A DNA stretch of 64,000 nt from assembly GCA_947579605.1 (NCBI GenBank), contig OX388309.1, positions 16,686,713-16,750,712 on the forward strand, given 5' to 3'. Both the position numbers and the translations under genes were made by a program. Source of the DNA: Athripsodes cinereus. Its lineage: Eukaryota; Arthropoda; Insecta; Trichoptera; Leptoceridae. The notes below the pieces were generated by a model. It saw only the letters and a list, made by a program, of their open reading frames with translations, was not told the DNA's origin and did no database searches. How positions within the stretch are numbered: position 1 is the stretch's first letter; every line of letters begins with the position of its first letter. This document shows positions 24,269-36,700 of the stretch, in pieces.

Positions 24269-27200
24269 CTAGTTGGGTCGGGGGCCCATTGCGCCTAGGT
24301 ACTTCCTCCAGAAATCCCTGTCCACTGCTGCTTCCAGGACCTCTGGCCACTCCAAACCAAACCTTTCGACACACAAGTTTGACACCTGCCCTTGCCAGCT
24401 TCTTCTAGGACGGCCTACCGGTCTTCTGCCCTCTCCCACAGCCTCCAAAGATCTAAGTGGTAGTCTGTCTTCTGGCATGCGGAGAACGTGACCCAGCCAT
24501 CGCAACTGCGACCTCTCTATATGCAGGAGTACCGGTTCTACCTTGAGAGCCTCACGAACATACGTATTCCTTATACGGTCTCTCAATGACACACCAGCCA
24601 CTCCCCTGAGGAACCGCATTTCTGCTGCCTGTAACCTTGATCTCACGTTCTCTGTGAGCATCCAAATCTGGTGTCCATATGTGAGGATAGGGCGGTATAT
24701 TGTCTTAAATATGGCCATTTTCGTCCGTTGGGTCAGCTCGGATTTACGTATTATCGGGTTTTTAAGCGCTTTCAGCACATTTCCTGCCGACACAATCCTC
24801 CTGTCTATGCACGCTGTTTGTCGACCATCTGCTGAGAACTCCACTCCCAGGTATTTGAATGTCGAGATCTGTTTGAGTTGGGCCCCGTTCACATGTACCG
24901 CACACTGCACTTCTTCTCGGCTTATAACCATTACTTCCGATTTAGTTGTGCTTATACTCATGCCAGCTCTATTTGCAACCGACTCGAAACTACTCAACCA
25001 TTCCTGCATACCACTCTGAGATGAAGTTAGTCTTACTATATCGTCAGCAAACAACAGTGTTTTCAGATTCACATTACCCACTGTTATTTGATCAGGAGTT
25101 TCGCTCTTTCTGTTCATCCAATCCATATATATCGTGAAAAGAATCGGGGACAGTGGACAGCCCTGCCTCAAGCCTATACCAATGGGGAATTTTTCTGTTA
25201 GACTCTCACAAGCCCTCACTCTACTCATGCAGTCAACGTACAAAGATTTTATCGACGACAACAGGTTACCTCTTACTTCATATGTTTCTAGTACTTGCCA
25301 TAGATTTTCACGAGGTACCATGTCGTATGCTTTTTCTAAATCGATAAAACTTGCGTACACAGGCTTGTCATATTCCCAACACTTTTGAGAAAGTTGGCAC
25401 AATGTAAAAAGGTGATCAACAACGCCTCTACCTTGTCGAAACCCACACTGTTCCTCTTGTATGCGGGATTCTACTCTACTACGACACTTTTTGTCGAGAA
25501 TTTTTGCGTATAATTTTCCCGGTTGACTCAACAACGTGATTCCCCTGTAATTGGAGCACTCCTTCTGATCACCTTTCTTAAATAAAGGGATAATAATTCC
25601 TTCTCTCCAACTCTTGGGTACTACACCACGGTCCCAGGCAATACAAAAAATTCTATGCAACCACATGACTCCCTCAGTGCTTAGGTATTTGAGTACGTCT
25701 GATCTCACTTCATCCATTCCCGCTGCTTTGCCCCATTTCAGCCTTTTGATTGCTTGGGTGACCTCCTCAAGAGTTATTATCTCATCATCAGACTCATCAT
25801 AGTTTGGTAGCACTACCTCAACCAGATTGCCGCCTTGTTGGCTTACCTCTGGATTCAGTAACTTGCTAAGATATTGTTTCCATCTCTCCAAAACTTGACT
25901 GTCCTCTCTAAGAATAACGCCAGATTCACTCTTGATAATCTTTGTTGGATTATTGTCACCCATCCTCATACGTTTGACCGTCTGCCAGAATTTCTTGTCA
26001 GAGTTGTGGTAGTCATTTTCTAGCTTCCTTCCAAATTCTTCCCAGGCTTTTTGTTTCTCTTCTTTAATAACTTTCCTGGCTAAGTGCCTCGACATACCTA
26101 CTCCTAGTCTGAATATTAGAGTCACACAGCCATATTCGAAACAAATATTTCTTCTCTTTGACCGCTGCTTTTACTCTGCCATTCCACCATGGAGTTCTCT
26201 GACTTTTATTCCCCTTGTACACATTTATTTTGCCACACAAGTTTTCAGCCGTATTCAACAATGTCTGTTGGTACATATTCCACTCTGCCTCTATGTCACC
26301 CCCTTCTGTAGGTAGTGTTGTGGAATTCTCAAGAAATAATTTTTGGAGAAATTTACCGAGAAATTTCTCGGTAAATTTCTCGAAGTAGAGAATATAATAA
26401 TAATAAATCAGTACTTTATTCAATCAATCAATAACAATGTACAAATGTTGAGACAATTTATCACCAATATTGCTACAATTAAAGTTAGTCAATACCGGAT
26501 ATTTTTTCATATATTTTGTAGGGGAATTCCGCCGCATTATCGCCAATAAATAATAGGGGAATCCCCATGGGAAAAAATCAGAGAAATTTCTCTTCAATCA
26601 GAGGAGAAATTCTCGGAGAAATTTCTCGTTCTCGAGAAATTTCTCCGGAGAATTTTCTCTACTCACATCACTATCTGTAGGTAGGTTAGAGAATGCCTCA
26701 CCTATTTTTCTGTTAAACTCGCCTCTCACATTCTCATCTGACAGCTTTTCCCACCGTATTCTGCTTTGATGGGGTCTCCTGGTACGCGAAACAGGAGTTA
26801 CACTACTCACTTTACATTCACATATCACTAAATAATGATCTGTTGCAATTTCCGCCCCCCTGTAAACCCGCACATCACATATATACTTTTTAAGGCTCGG
26901 TGAAGTCAAAACGAGATCGATTTGCGAGCTTCTCACTCCATTAGGCTGTTGCCATGTTATCTTATGTATCTCCTTATGTTGGAACATTGTATTACATACA
27001 GATAAGCAATATGAAGCACAGAAATCCAAGAGTAGAGTACCTTGTCGATTTATACTCGGCCTTCCGAATTTGCCTATAATACCGCTCCATGTATCGGCAT
27101 CATTCCCTACATGCGCATTGAAATCACCTAATATTAGTATTTTATCATTCGGCGGTATTTCAGACACTATTGTTGATAAATCATCCAAAAACAACTCATA

Positions 27201-27575
27201 TTCGGACACTGTGTTTGGCGCGTAAACCTGTATTATTGTTGCAAACCCCCTGTGCAAACATAATCGTAGCTGAATAATTCTTTCACTTATGGCTTTCCAA
27301 TTTATCACAAAATCACTTAACACTGGATTCACTAAAAGAGCTACCCCAGCACGAGCTCTCATAGACTCACTCACACCCGAATAATACATTCTCCAGCCCT
27401 CAATCACCTTCTCACCACAACCCTTCACTTTTGTGGACGAAATACCACACAAACTTATTTTATAAGTTGACAATTCCTTTACTAACTCGGTTTCCCTATT
27501 TGAAAGGCTGGTTATATTCCAGGTACCTATTTTAATGCGCTTTGAGCGATCTTTCTTTTGTGCCCTCGGTAACAT
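24269..27575 (-). pseudogene. RTE-like LINE ORF: AP endonuclease + reverse transcriptase
   Basis: From the ATG at 27575 the endonuclease domain reads I-G-T-W-N-I-T-S-L, V-Y-A-P-N-T, L-G-D-F-N-A-H-V-G-N-D and later T-D-H-Y-L-V. The frame is interrupted by the MITE at 26313-26673. Leaving the MITE and one target copy out, the codons on both sides join in frame (N-L-P-T-E-G-G-D). A one-base shift near 26090-26120 leads into the reverse transcriptase: K-S-W-R-E-G-I-I-I-P-L-F-K-K-G-D, S-N-Y-R-G-I-T-L-L, F-I-D-L-E-K-A-Y-D, G-L-R-Q-G-C-P-L-S-P and the active-site F-A-D-D. It ends at 24269. It is single-ORF, about 1,000 codons, the usual RTE size, and dead because of the insertion and the shift. Confidence 0.88.
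26313..26673. mobile_element. 361-bp hAT-type MITE inside the RTE-like LINE
   Basis: Termini TAGTGTTGTG and, inverted at the right, TAGTGATGTG. Perfect 8-bp target duplication TCTGTAGG at 26305-26312 and 26674-26681. Both ends are rich in the palindrome GAGAAATTTCTC. It interrupts the LINE coding sequence, so it is younger than the LINE insertion. Confidence 0.88.
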
Positions 27576-27697
27576 TGCACCCTAGTTTGTGGCAAGCAAA
27601 CTGCGAGCTAATTATTACTACCGCGACGAGCGAACGCAACTGCAAGACGGAGAACCTACCGCCGTCAAGGTCAATGCGACACTGATATTACTGAATT

Positions 27698-28849
27698 GTG
27701 ATATAAAATACACAAACTAACATAATAGGTGTGCAAAATTTCATCATCACATTGCATATTACATATTTTAACAATTGCACATTATCAGTAATATTCGAAA
27801 GTCAATAATAAAAAATGATTTAGTGCTTGTTAAAGTTACCTTACACAATAATTACATTATCATACTATGTACTTAATTATTTATTTATCCTTTTAAGGAA
27901 ATAGTAATGTAAGAATGTTAGTTATGTCATATGAATGTAAATCATCTGCACTACATGTATACAAATGTTTTTAAATTCTATGGGATTATGTTAGTCTGTA
28001 TTGATATTTTGTATTATCCTCAATTCAAAAGGTGACCACATATGGAAGCAGTATGCGTATGCATTTATATGACTAATATTAACTCTTCACTTCTTATGAC
28101 AGTTGTGCACCCACATACTACTTCATGTAAGACGTTATACTATTGCACTAGTTTTTAAGTCACAGAATATTGTTGATAAATTCCATTGATTCTGATTCGG
28201 TACATAATCTATAAGTATTATAATTATATATGTATATTATTACTTTTAAGTAGACTTTCTATTTCCTTAATAAATTATTTAATAAATATACTTACAAACA
28301 TGTGCCCCATATTCTCGGAGATTGATTTTTAAGATTAAACAATTTATGTACGAACATAATATTATGATTCACTCATATCAGTCTCTATAAAAAATCTAAA
28401 CACATTGAAGTTAAAAGAAAAAGTGAAAACATGCAAAAATATCTTTTTACAACAAATTTTATTTCATGTGTGATTCAGTAACAAATTATTTTTATTTAAT
28501 TTATTAGTATTTATATTAATATTACGTACATTCAGTTACAAAGATGATACACACTTACAGAATTCATAATGAAAACACAGTTTTATAAAAAAATTATTTA
28601 CAAGGTGTTAAATTCACCTGCTCTTGTACTATTATATCACAAAATAGATTTGCAATATTGTGTGATGACTGCTTAAATCAAGTACACACATTGTGAAAAT
28701 AAAAATTAATTTTACACACTAATGCTTAAGAGTATCATACTAATGTCTACACTGCACCAATACAATCCATCCACCGTCTATTGACTCCATAACTCACAAC
28801 ATTTAAATGTTGTGGTGACACTTAAAAACATTGTTTTAAAATAAAGATA
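27698..28849. other. AT-rich intergenic DNA, no feature seen
   Basis: No long open frame, inverted repeat or recognisable mobile element. Short A/T runs only. Confidence 0.5.
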
Positions 28850-29771
28850 TACTACTCTGTTCAAAAAGTATCGCGAATTTTGAATTTCCGCGGGCTACGT
28901 ATATTTGATTTCTGATTTTTTTGTAGCGTTATGTTGGTACTCATGTCCCTTACTTATGCTGACAAGGTCAGCCATTTTTAACGTTTAGTTAATTTTTGAC
29001 AGCTGTTTTGCTTGGATGTGTTTTGGTTCGTCTTCGATTTTTGCCTATTCAAAAAAAATGGATCAAAGAATCTGTATCAATTTTTGTGTGACAAAACAAA
29101 ATAAAGTGCACAGATGCATTCCGAATGTTGACTGTGGCATATGGTGAGGCTACCTTGGACCAAAGCAACGTTTATTGGTGGTACAAAATGTTCTCAGAGA
29201 GCCGAGAAGATGTCATCGACGCAGATCATGCCGGACGCGCCCGAGCACATCAACAACAGACAAAAACATTGATAAAGTGAAGAAAATTGTTTAAGCCAAT
29301 CGTCGAATCACCATTAGAGAAGTTGCTGAGAACCTAAACATATTGACTGGCTCCTGCTATTCGATTTTAACCTATGATTTGGGCATGAGTCGGGTCGCCG
29401 CGAAATTAGTGTCAAAATTGTTCACTTTCGACCAAAAACAGTATCGCGTTAACATTGCTCAGGAGATGTTGGACTCGGTCCGTGATGATCCAAATGTGCT
29501 CCAGAGGATCATAACTGGTGACGAATCATGGTTAATAGCTCCATTCATTGGAATAGATCCATTTTTTGGAATAGGCAAAAATCGAAGACGAACCAAAACA
29601 CATCCAAGCAAAAGAGCTTTCAAAAATGAACTAAACGTTAAAAATGGCTGACCTTGTCAGCATAAGTAAGGGATATGAGTACCAACATAACGCTACAAAA
29701 AAAATCAGAAATCAAATATACGTAGTCCGCGGAAATTCAAAATTCGCGATACTTTTTGAACAGACCTCGTA
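28850..29771 (+). mobile_element. Internally deleted mariner with ~200-bp terminal inverted repeats
   Basis: The left 200 bases (from the 'ctctgttcaaaaagtatcg' block at about 28855 to about 29050) are the complement of the right 200 (about 29568-29771). Between them a short mariner-type coding remnant starts at ATG 29059 (MDQRICINFC) and continues in pieces with W-W-Y-K-M-F (about 29175), then H-x-x-L-x-x-D-P-N-V and I-T-G-D-E-S-W (about 29515). The second half of the transposase is missing and replaced by the right arm. Long-TIR mariners are known in insects; this one is non-autonomous. Confidence 0.85.
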
Positions 29772-30748
29772 TGTGTATTGGACTATACACACAAAATACT
29801 TATATGATTAAATTTAGATAAACACATCATACAAACCTCATACCTAATTTTGTAATAGATGTTCTGTGACATCCGAGTGCATTCTGTGTGCTTCAACAGA
29901 ATAATTACTGAACCTGAGGTATTAATTCTAATTTAGTATTCTATCATAGATACTGATACTAGTCAAATATCTAAAATTATTACATGGTCATTATTCAAAA
30001 CTACATACAAAGTTTAATAAAAAAACACTACAAACATTTTACACATACACCACTAAATTATTGAAATTGAAGTGCTTTAAAATAATCTAATGTTACATCT
30101 TGAATTGATTTAATAGAATTTATTTCTTTATTCAATAATTAGTACTAAATACAGTTATAAAATCTTTCTCTATATAGACTCCATCAGAGTGGTCAAATCA
30201 TCACTTGACTTATGCACTATATAAACATGAAATATCTGAATACTAAAACTGCCTGCGGATACAGTCCATCCATATGTAATGTAAAGGCTATTCTTTTTGC
30301 TTTACAATATACGTAGTATTAACTGCATTTTTCCTTCAGTAATTAATTTTATGTACACACTTAAATATAAATTTATTTTAATACATTTCTTGACCTATAA
30401 TATTTATTTATTTTATTCTTCACTGTACATTGGTTACAATAAAACAGTATCATAAAAATATCAGTTGTGCAATTCAATGTACAGAGGGTGAGTTTATCGC
30501 CAAAATGTGATGTCTTCCTACTAACCCAGTATATTGCATGTATTAAAAAACTATGATGTCACTAAGAAGGAATAATCATTAAAAATGGAATGAATTTTGT
30601 ATATTGAATTGTTGCACCTGTAATGAGTTAATTTATGTTACACTTGTATGAGCATATTATATATAGTAGGTATTATGAAAGTTTATGCACATAAAGATGT
30701 GTTTTTGTATAGAAGGCCTCAAACACTTGCACAATATTGAAGGTATTA
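29772..30748. other. Intergenic region with a LINE-tail remnant at about 30395-30530
   Basis: Mostly AT-rich, without genes. Around 30395-30530 is a diverged 3' tail of the LINE family seen at 45.6 and 61.2 kb ('cttcactgtacattgg', 'gagggtgagtttatcgcc'), in minus orientation. The right end includes the 3' UTR of the hydroxylase gene, which stops at 30749. Confidence 0.5.
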
Positions 30749-33700
30749 TCATTCCCTGTATGAACATGTCACTATATAGAAATAATCATCCTTGTTATAA
30801 CCGAGTTTGTTGATATATTTTGTAAATCTGGTGGTACCAGCATCAGAATACACTATGTTAAGAGAATTATTCAATGGCTCGATGGTAATGAGAGGTATAC
30901 TCTCAGCTTCCTCTGGAGCTAGATACACCGTGGATCCACCACTAATTTTCTTATCTGGAGCTCCTAAATACAAGATCACGTCCAATTCAGTCACCAGAGC
31001 ATGTGATGCAGGAGGTATAACCTGCAATAAAACAAACGTCAAACAACTGTACTCATTTCACATTTCACACTACTTGAGGAATAGGAATGTATTTAACATA
31101 CTGTATAATTGCCTGCTGTCCATCTTTGTATTTGCAAACTATGGTATGAAGTGAGTCGCAAATCTGTGAACTCACTCAATAATTTAACAAAATGTTCAGA
31201 ACTAAACAAACGATGAAGCTCCTTTACATTGTCTCCGGCATTCTCTAAATTCAACACTTCATAGTGCTGCACATGTGCTGGGCCTTGCCACTCCCAGCTT
31301 ACATCTGCAATTGTATAACACATAAATACATTATTTATCAACACAATAAAATCACAATTTGTAATAATGGGAACTGCTACAACATCACAACACAATAACC
31401 ACCAACAACACAAACCTGACTTCATTAAGTCCGCCAGTATGTCATCATACAATTTATTCAAAAAGAAATCTTCTAAACTAATTTCTGATGTGTTTTCTAT
31501 TTGCTGTTGTATTTTATATTTAGTTCTCGGACTCAAGTAATTTGATGTTATCCATTGACTCAGTGATGATTGACACTGAAAACATGTGAGAAAGTTAAAC
31601 AGTATTGCATTGTATTGTAAAATTGATATTATAATATTCAAATAAATTAATTTTAGTAATTAAAGCTGACAAATATTAAGGTTCGTAAAGTCTCATATTT
31701 GGGCCACATCCTGCGGGGCGAAAAGTATAGGCTTCTGCAGTTGATAATAGAAGGCAAGATTGAGGGACGTCGAGGAGTGGGAAGGAGGCAGATGTCTTGG
31801 CTGCGGAATATACGGCAATGGGCCGGAATAACACGGATGGGAGAGCTGGTCCGCACAGCACGAGACAGGGAAGCATTCTCCAGAGTGATCGCCAACGTCG
31901 GGGGGACCTGATATGGCACTCATAGAAGAAGAAGAATTAAAGCTGATGAATTGCATGACATAATATGTATTGTAAAGCACTTACCAAGTTGGTATGAGGT
32001 GTTTCTTTAAGATCTTTATAAGGTACTGAAGTAACAATTTCTACATGCTGTGATGTACCCTCTGTTTCTTCAGGAGGACCATGAAACCACCCATTAATTG
32101 TCAGACGTGGATAATCAAATGTTAACACTTCAGATACCTATTGTTGAACATGTTAATATTAAATTTATATTGGTGTTGCATAAAATATAAAGTAATTATG
32201 TTTTTGGCACCTAGTATGTTAAGTAATTATTAAAGGAAATGTTTGTATTAGTATTTTTTTAATCTAAGAAATTAGGATCAGAGCATGTCTACATGCGAAC
32301 TATTAACCATATTCTAATATAAAACCTTATTCAAAACAAACTCACCTGATGGAAAGTGTTGGAATCGACTTTGAAAAAAGCAAAAGAATTGTTATTTGGA
32401 AATATTGATTTAGTCACAACAGTCGGCAAACCATTGTCATCGGTAGTGAGCAATTCCAATGCACCACCCATACTGTTTTTCCATTGGAACTAGAAATATA
32501 AAATTAGGTAAACAAAAACGTAGAACATCACTTTTTCACATTGTAGTGTGCAGTGTTAAGATGGAAATCAATCACTTATATACCGCACAAGTAGTCCTAT
32601 GCAGAATGTTAATAATATGATATGATGCATGAAGCAAAAATGTATGAAAACAAATTACATCACATACAGAATATTCAGAAAGTAAGGAATCCTAACCATG
32701 CCATCACTTTATATTTATGAATGTATATGTTATGCACAGAAACATTTTGATAACACACCACTCAATGAGCATTTTCATAATTACGATACAAGATAAAATT
32801 AGACCAATAGAACACAGGCTCTCTAAGTTGGATCGAAGCTTTCTATGTCTTAGTGTAAGACTTTACAATAACCTTCTAGATACATAGGTTGTAATGATGA
32901 GTTGGTTTTTCAGAGAATGGTGATAAATCATTCTACAAAATGCTAAATGTACAGAAATGTTTGATTGCCTTTTGAGTTATAATTATTCATTTTGTGTAAT
33001 TAATTGAATATTTGATGTTGTAAATCCGGATTCTTTACATTCGCGACTACAAAATTACTATGACTTAATATTTTATTTTATTTAAATTATTTTATAAACT
33101 GTTTTATTTTCAATATATTTGAGATTGTGATGAATATTATATTTTTGAATGACGAGTCCAAGTGCCTGCATAATAAGGGCCTAAGGACAATGAAAAACAA
33201 TACAAGAAAATAAGCAAAAGCTACAAATTACAACTCCTACACAATTCGAAATAAATAAAATAAGCGTTTTATTCTACTATTGATTTATTCGACGAGAGAG
33301 ATGTCTTTCTTCTTATTAGGACATTGTCAATCCTACACAATTAACTGCTCCTATGACAACAGCATTAGGAATGTTGTGGGAAAGGGTGACTTAATTGGTA
33401 AAAAAGGCACCCTAAATAGATCAAGTTGATATCTGCCAGGAGAAGCATTAATAGGGCAATTCATTCATTCTACTTATGGTCGCTCACAGCTTGACCTCAA
33501 TTCCACAGCCACCGGATCGTGTCATCCGTAAGTGTGTGTAAGTCCTGAAGTTCTCCTTGAATATAGTTTGTGTCATTCCACATGTGCACGCTGGTGAATC
33601 AATCCATCCCCAATGATATAAGTTGGAAGCTGTACAGCCTACATCGCATCTTATACGATTTATTGTACACCATATTTTCCTGGGAAGTATAAATCCAGGC

Positions 33701-36700
33701 AGCTCTTCTGTTGGATCTGGTACTAGGGTTTAGTTTCTTATTGACGATAATGTCCAAAGTTCTCTCCACCTATCTTCAGTACTGCAGTCCGAGCTTTGAG
33801 CAGCGGCTTTCCAGTAAGGACATTGAGATATTAGGCGGTTTGGTGGAGGATTATCTACGTCTAGATGAATAGGTAGATTTTGGTTGGACTGAACTTTCCG
33901 GACTTCGTTATGGAAAGCTTTCTCTCGTCTTAGATGTGGGGGTACAATATTAGATAGTACACATAACCAGGGCACTGGAGTTGGTTTTAATGTGCCACTA
34001 ATAACTTTCATTGTTTCATTTAGTTGAGAGTCTATAAGGCTGGTATGTGAGCTTTGAAACCAAACCGGGGCGCAGTATTCTGCAACCGAGTAAACCAAAC
34101 CGATTCCTGCAGTCTTGAGTGTTTTTGTGCCACATCTCCAAGTTGTTCCAGTGAGTTTGTGCAAGATGTTTACTCTGCTCCTTGCTTTTTGTTGGAGGGA
34201 TTCAAGATGTTTTTTATAAGTTAAGGACCTGTCTAACGTCACACCTAAGTACTTAGGACAAGGTTCATTTTCCAACCGATTTCCAGCAAAGAACACATCA
34301 ACTTCTTTTTTCGCTTCTTTAGTATCGAGGTGGGATGGTGTAACAATCGTTTTTTGTGGGTTTGGCTTAAGCTTCCATGTACTGAAGTAGTCTTCCATTG
34401 TTTTCAGGTCTTGAGTTAAAGTTTCTGCAGCTTTTTCTAGATTGTTATCTTGACACACAATAGCAATGCCATCTGCACATGTGAACTTCCTCGATAGTGT
34501 GTTAGGTATATCCGAGGTATATAATTGAAAAGTAATGGAGCCAGTACGGATCCTTGAGGTAATCCAATTAAAGCCGGGTCCAGACGTGTGTAACGCGTAA
34601 TGTAAGATTACGTGTAATTTAGCCTCAACAGTGTGGACGGCACACGAATTCAAAGCGAATTGCATACTCGAATCTATTTCAAGTGCTGTTTCCACTCAGT
34701 TACTACGAACATGCCGAATAGGAAGGTCGTGGTAGCAGGTGCTGCTTTTATTTGTATGTATTTACTAACTTAAGACCGGAAACATTTGGAGAGTCGATGG
34801 TGGAAAACTAAATTGTATAAAAGAAGATCTTCTTTACTCGTGGAACTTAAATCTCAGCAAATAAGTGGCCAATATAAAAACTTTACCCGGATGTCGCCTA
34901 CTGATTTTGAATATTTGTTAACAATCATTGCGCCTAAAATATCAAGACAAGATACTATAATGAGATCTGCAATTCGGCTCTAACACTAAGATTTTTGGCA
35001 ACAGGAGATTCATATACAAGCCTTCAATACACCTTCAGAATTTCAAAACAGTCAATCTCTTGCATTGTACCAGCAGTTTGTGAAGCGATTATAAAGCATT
35101 GGAAGAAAACATTAAGGTGAGTTTTACATGTTTTTATTTATTTATTAAAAAACAAATTAAGGTATTTTAATTATTTATTAGAAAATTAAAATGATTTAAA
35201 ATTAAAATTAGAAAGTTAAATCAAGTCATCCACATAGTCTGCATCTTCAAATTATGTAGAACAAAATAAAAATTATTCAAATCAGGTCATCCACAAAATC
35301 TACATCTTCATATGAAGTTTGGGATGATTCTGAGGGAACAGGTGAAGTATATGGAGCAGTAGGATGACTTGTCTGATTCTGGTCTGTTGTATACCCTGAA
35401 GTACCTATATGGTTCTGAGCGATTAGGTAAAGAAGATGGTTCATTGCAGTATCTTGATGAAGGAATCGAGCCTGTTGTATACCCGCTGTAATTGAATTGA
35501 GAATTGAATGCCGATGGATTATAATGTTGAAAAAAGTTAGTGCACCCTTCATCGGCTTTGAATATTATATCCATTATTGCCCGCTGCATGGCATTTTTAG
35601 TGCTTCTGTTATATTGTTGCATTTTGCTGCATATAAAATTTGAAAGGAAAAGGTTTTCACTGTCAAAATTATTAAGTTTATTGTTTCGGGGTTCGGGAGT
35701 AGGAGTAGAAGCAACACTCTTGAGCACGCCAAGAGCTTCTGAAAGCATACGCATTTTTTTATTTTCGTCTGATTTCTTTTTTCTGGGGGCCAGACCAGTC
35801 GATGATATAAATTCTGAACTGTTATCATTTTCTGCACTAGTAGATGCTGTCTGTTCCGGTTCGTTTGTAATCTGTAATAAAGAATAAATTCATTGTTTCA
35901 GCTGCCAAAAACAGAGTCAGAATGGATCCAGATCTCAAACACAGATTTGATGAATTATGGAATTTTCCCCATTGTGCCGAAGCCATGAACGGCAAACATG
36001 TGATTCTTGAGGCTCCGATACATAGTGGCACAGAATATCGTAATTACAAATCGAATTTTAGTATAGTGATGTTTGCTTTAGTAGACGCGGAATATAATTA
36101 TACATTTCTGGATGTCGGATGTCAAGGCCGAATTTCAGATGGTGGAATTTTCAAGGAAACTGAATTATATAAAAAACTAGAAAATAATTTGTTAAGATTG
36201 CCTGCATCTGAAGCACTGCAAGGTAGAAATAACTACCATGTGTTTTTGTAGGAGACTCTGCCTTCCCTTAACAGAACAATATAATGAAGCCTTATCCAGG
36301 AGAATACCCCAAGGGATCACCGCGAAGAGTTTTTAATTACCGGCTAAGTAGAGCTCGCAGGATTGTAGAAAACGTATTTGGTATCACAGCATCTGTGTTC
36401 AAAGCTTTACGAAAACCTATGCTTCTTCAGCCCGAAACCATGGAGACTATAGTTATGGCTATTGCACACTTGCATAATTTTTTGAGAAACACGGCTACAT
36501 CTAAAAACTTGTATGCTCCCCCTGGATCACTTGACAGCGACCAAAATGGAAGATTATGTGAAGGTAGTTGGCGGAGAGATACTGAAATGTCATCTTTACT
36601 TCCATTGAATAATGTACCTAGAAGGGCTGCCTTAACAGCAAAACAAATTAGAGATGAGTTTAATGACTTTTTTATGAAGGAGGGTAAAGTTTCTTGGCAG

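Larger units (their letters stand above)
24234..27685 (-). mobile_element. Full-length RTE-like LINE with 12-bp target-site duplication
   Basis: Perfect direct repeats TATTACTGAATT flank it at 24222-24233 and 27686-27697. On the minus strand it has a ~110-bp 5' leader, one long coding region (27575 to 24269) and a 3' tail of ACAT units (24234-24254 as read on plus). The domain order and the conserved end of the protein (S-L-R-D-R-I-R-N, then G-R-R-P-V-G-R-P-R-R) place it with RTE-type elements. A hAT-type MITE (26313-26673) later landed in the coding region. Confidence 0.92.

Noticed and set aside
24273..25802. Several plus-strand open frames of 60-160 codons
   Set aside because: Antisense shadows of the RTE-like reverse transcriptase.
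31093..31641. Long minus-strand open frame of 182 codons
   Set aside because: It reads through an intron of the hydroxylase gene; the splice-defined exons 6 and 7 account for the coding parts.
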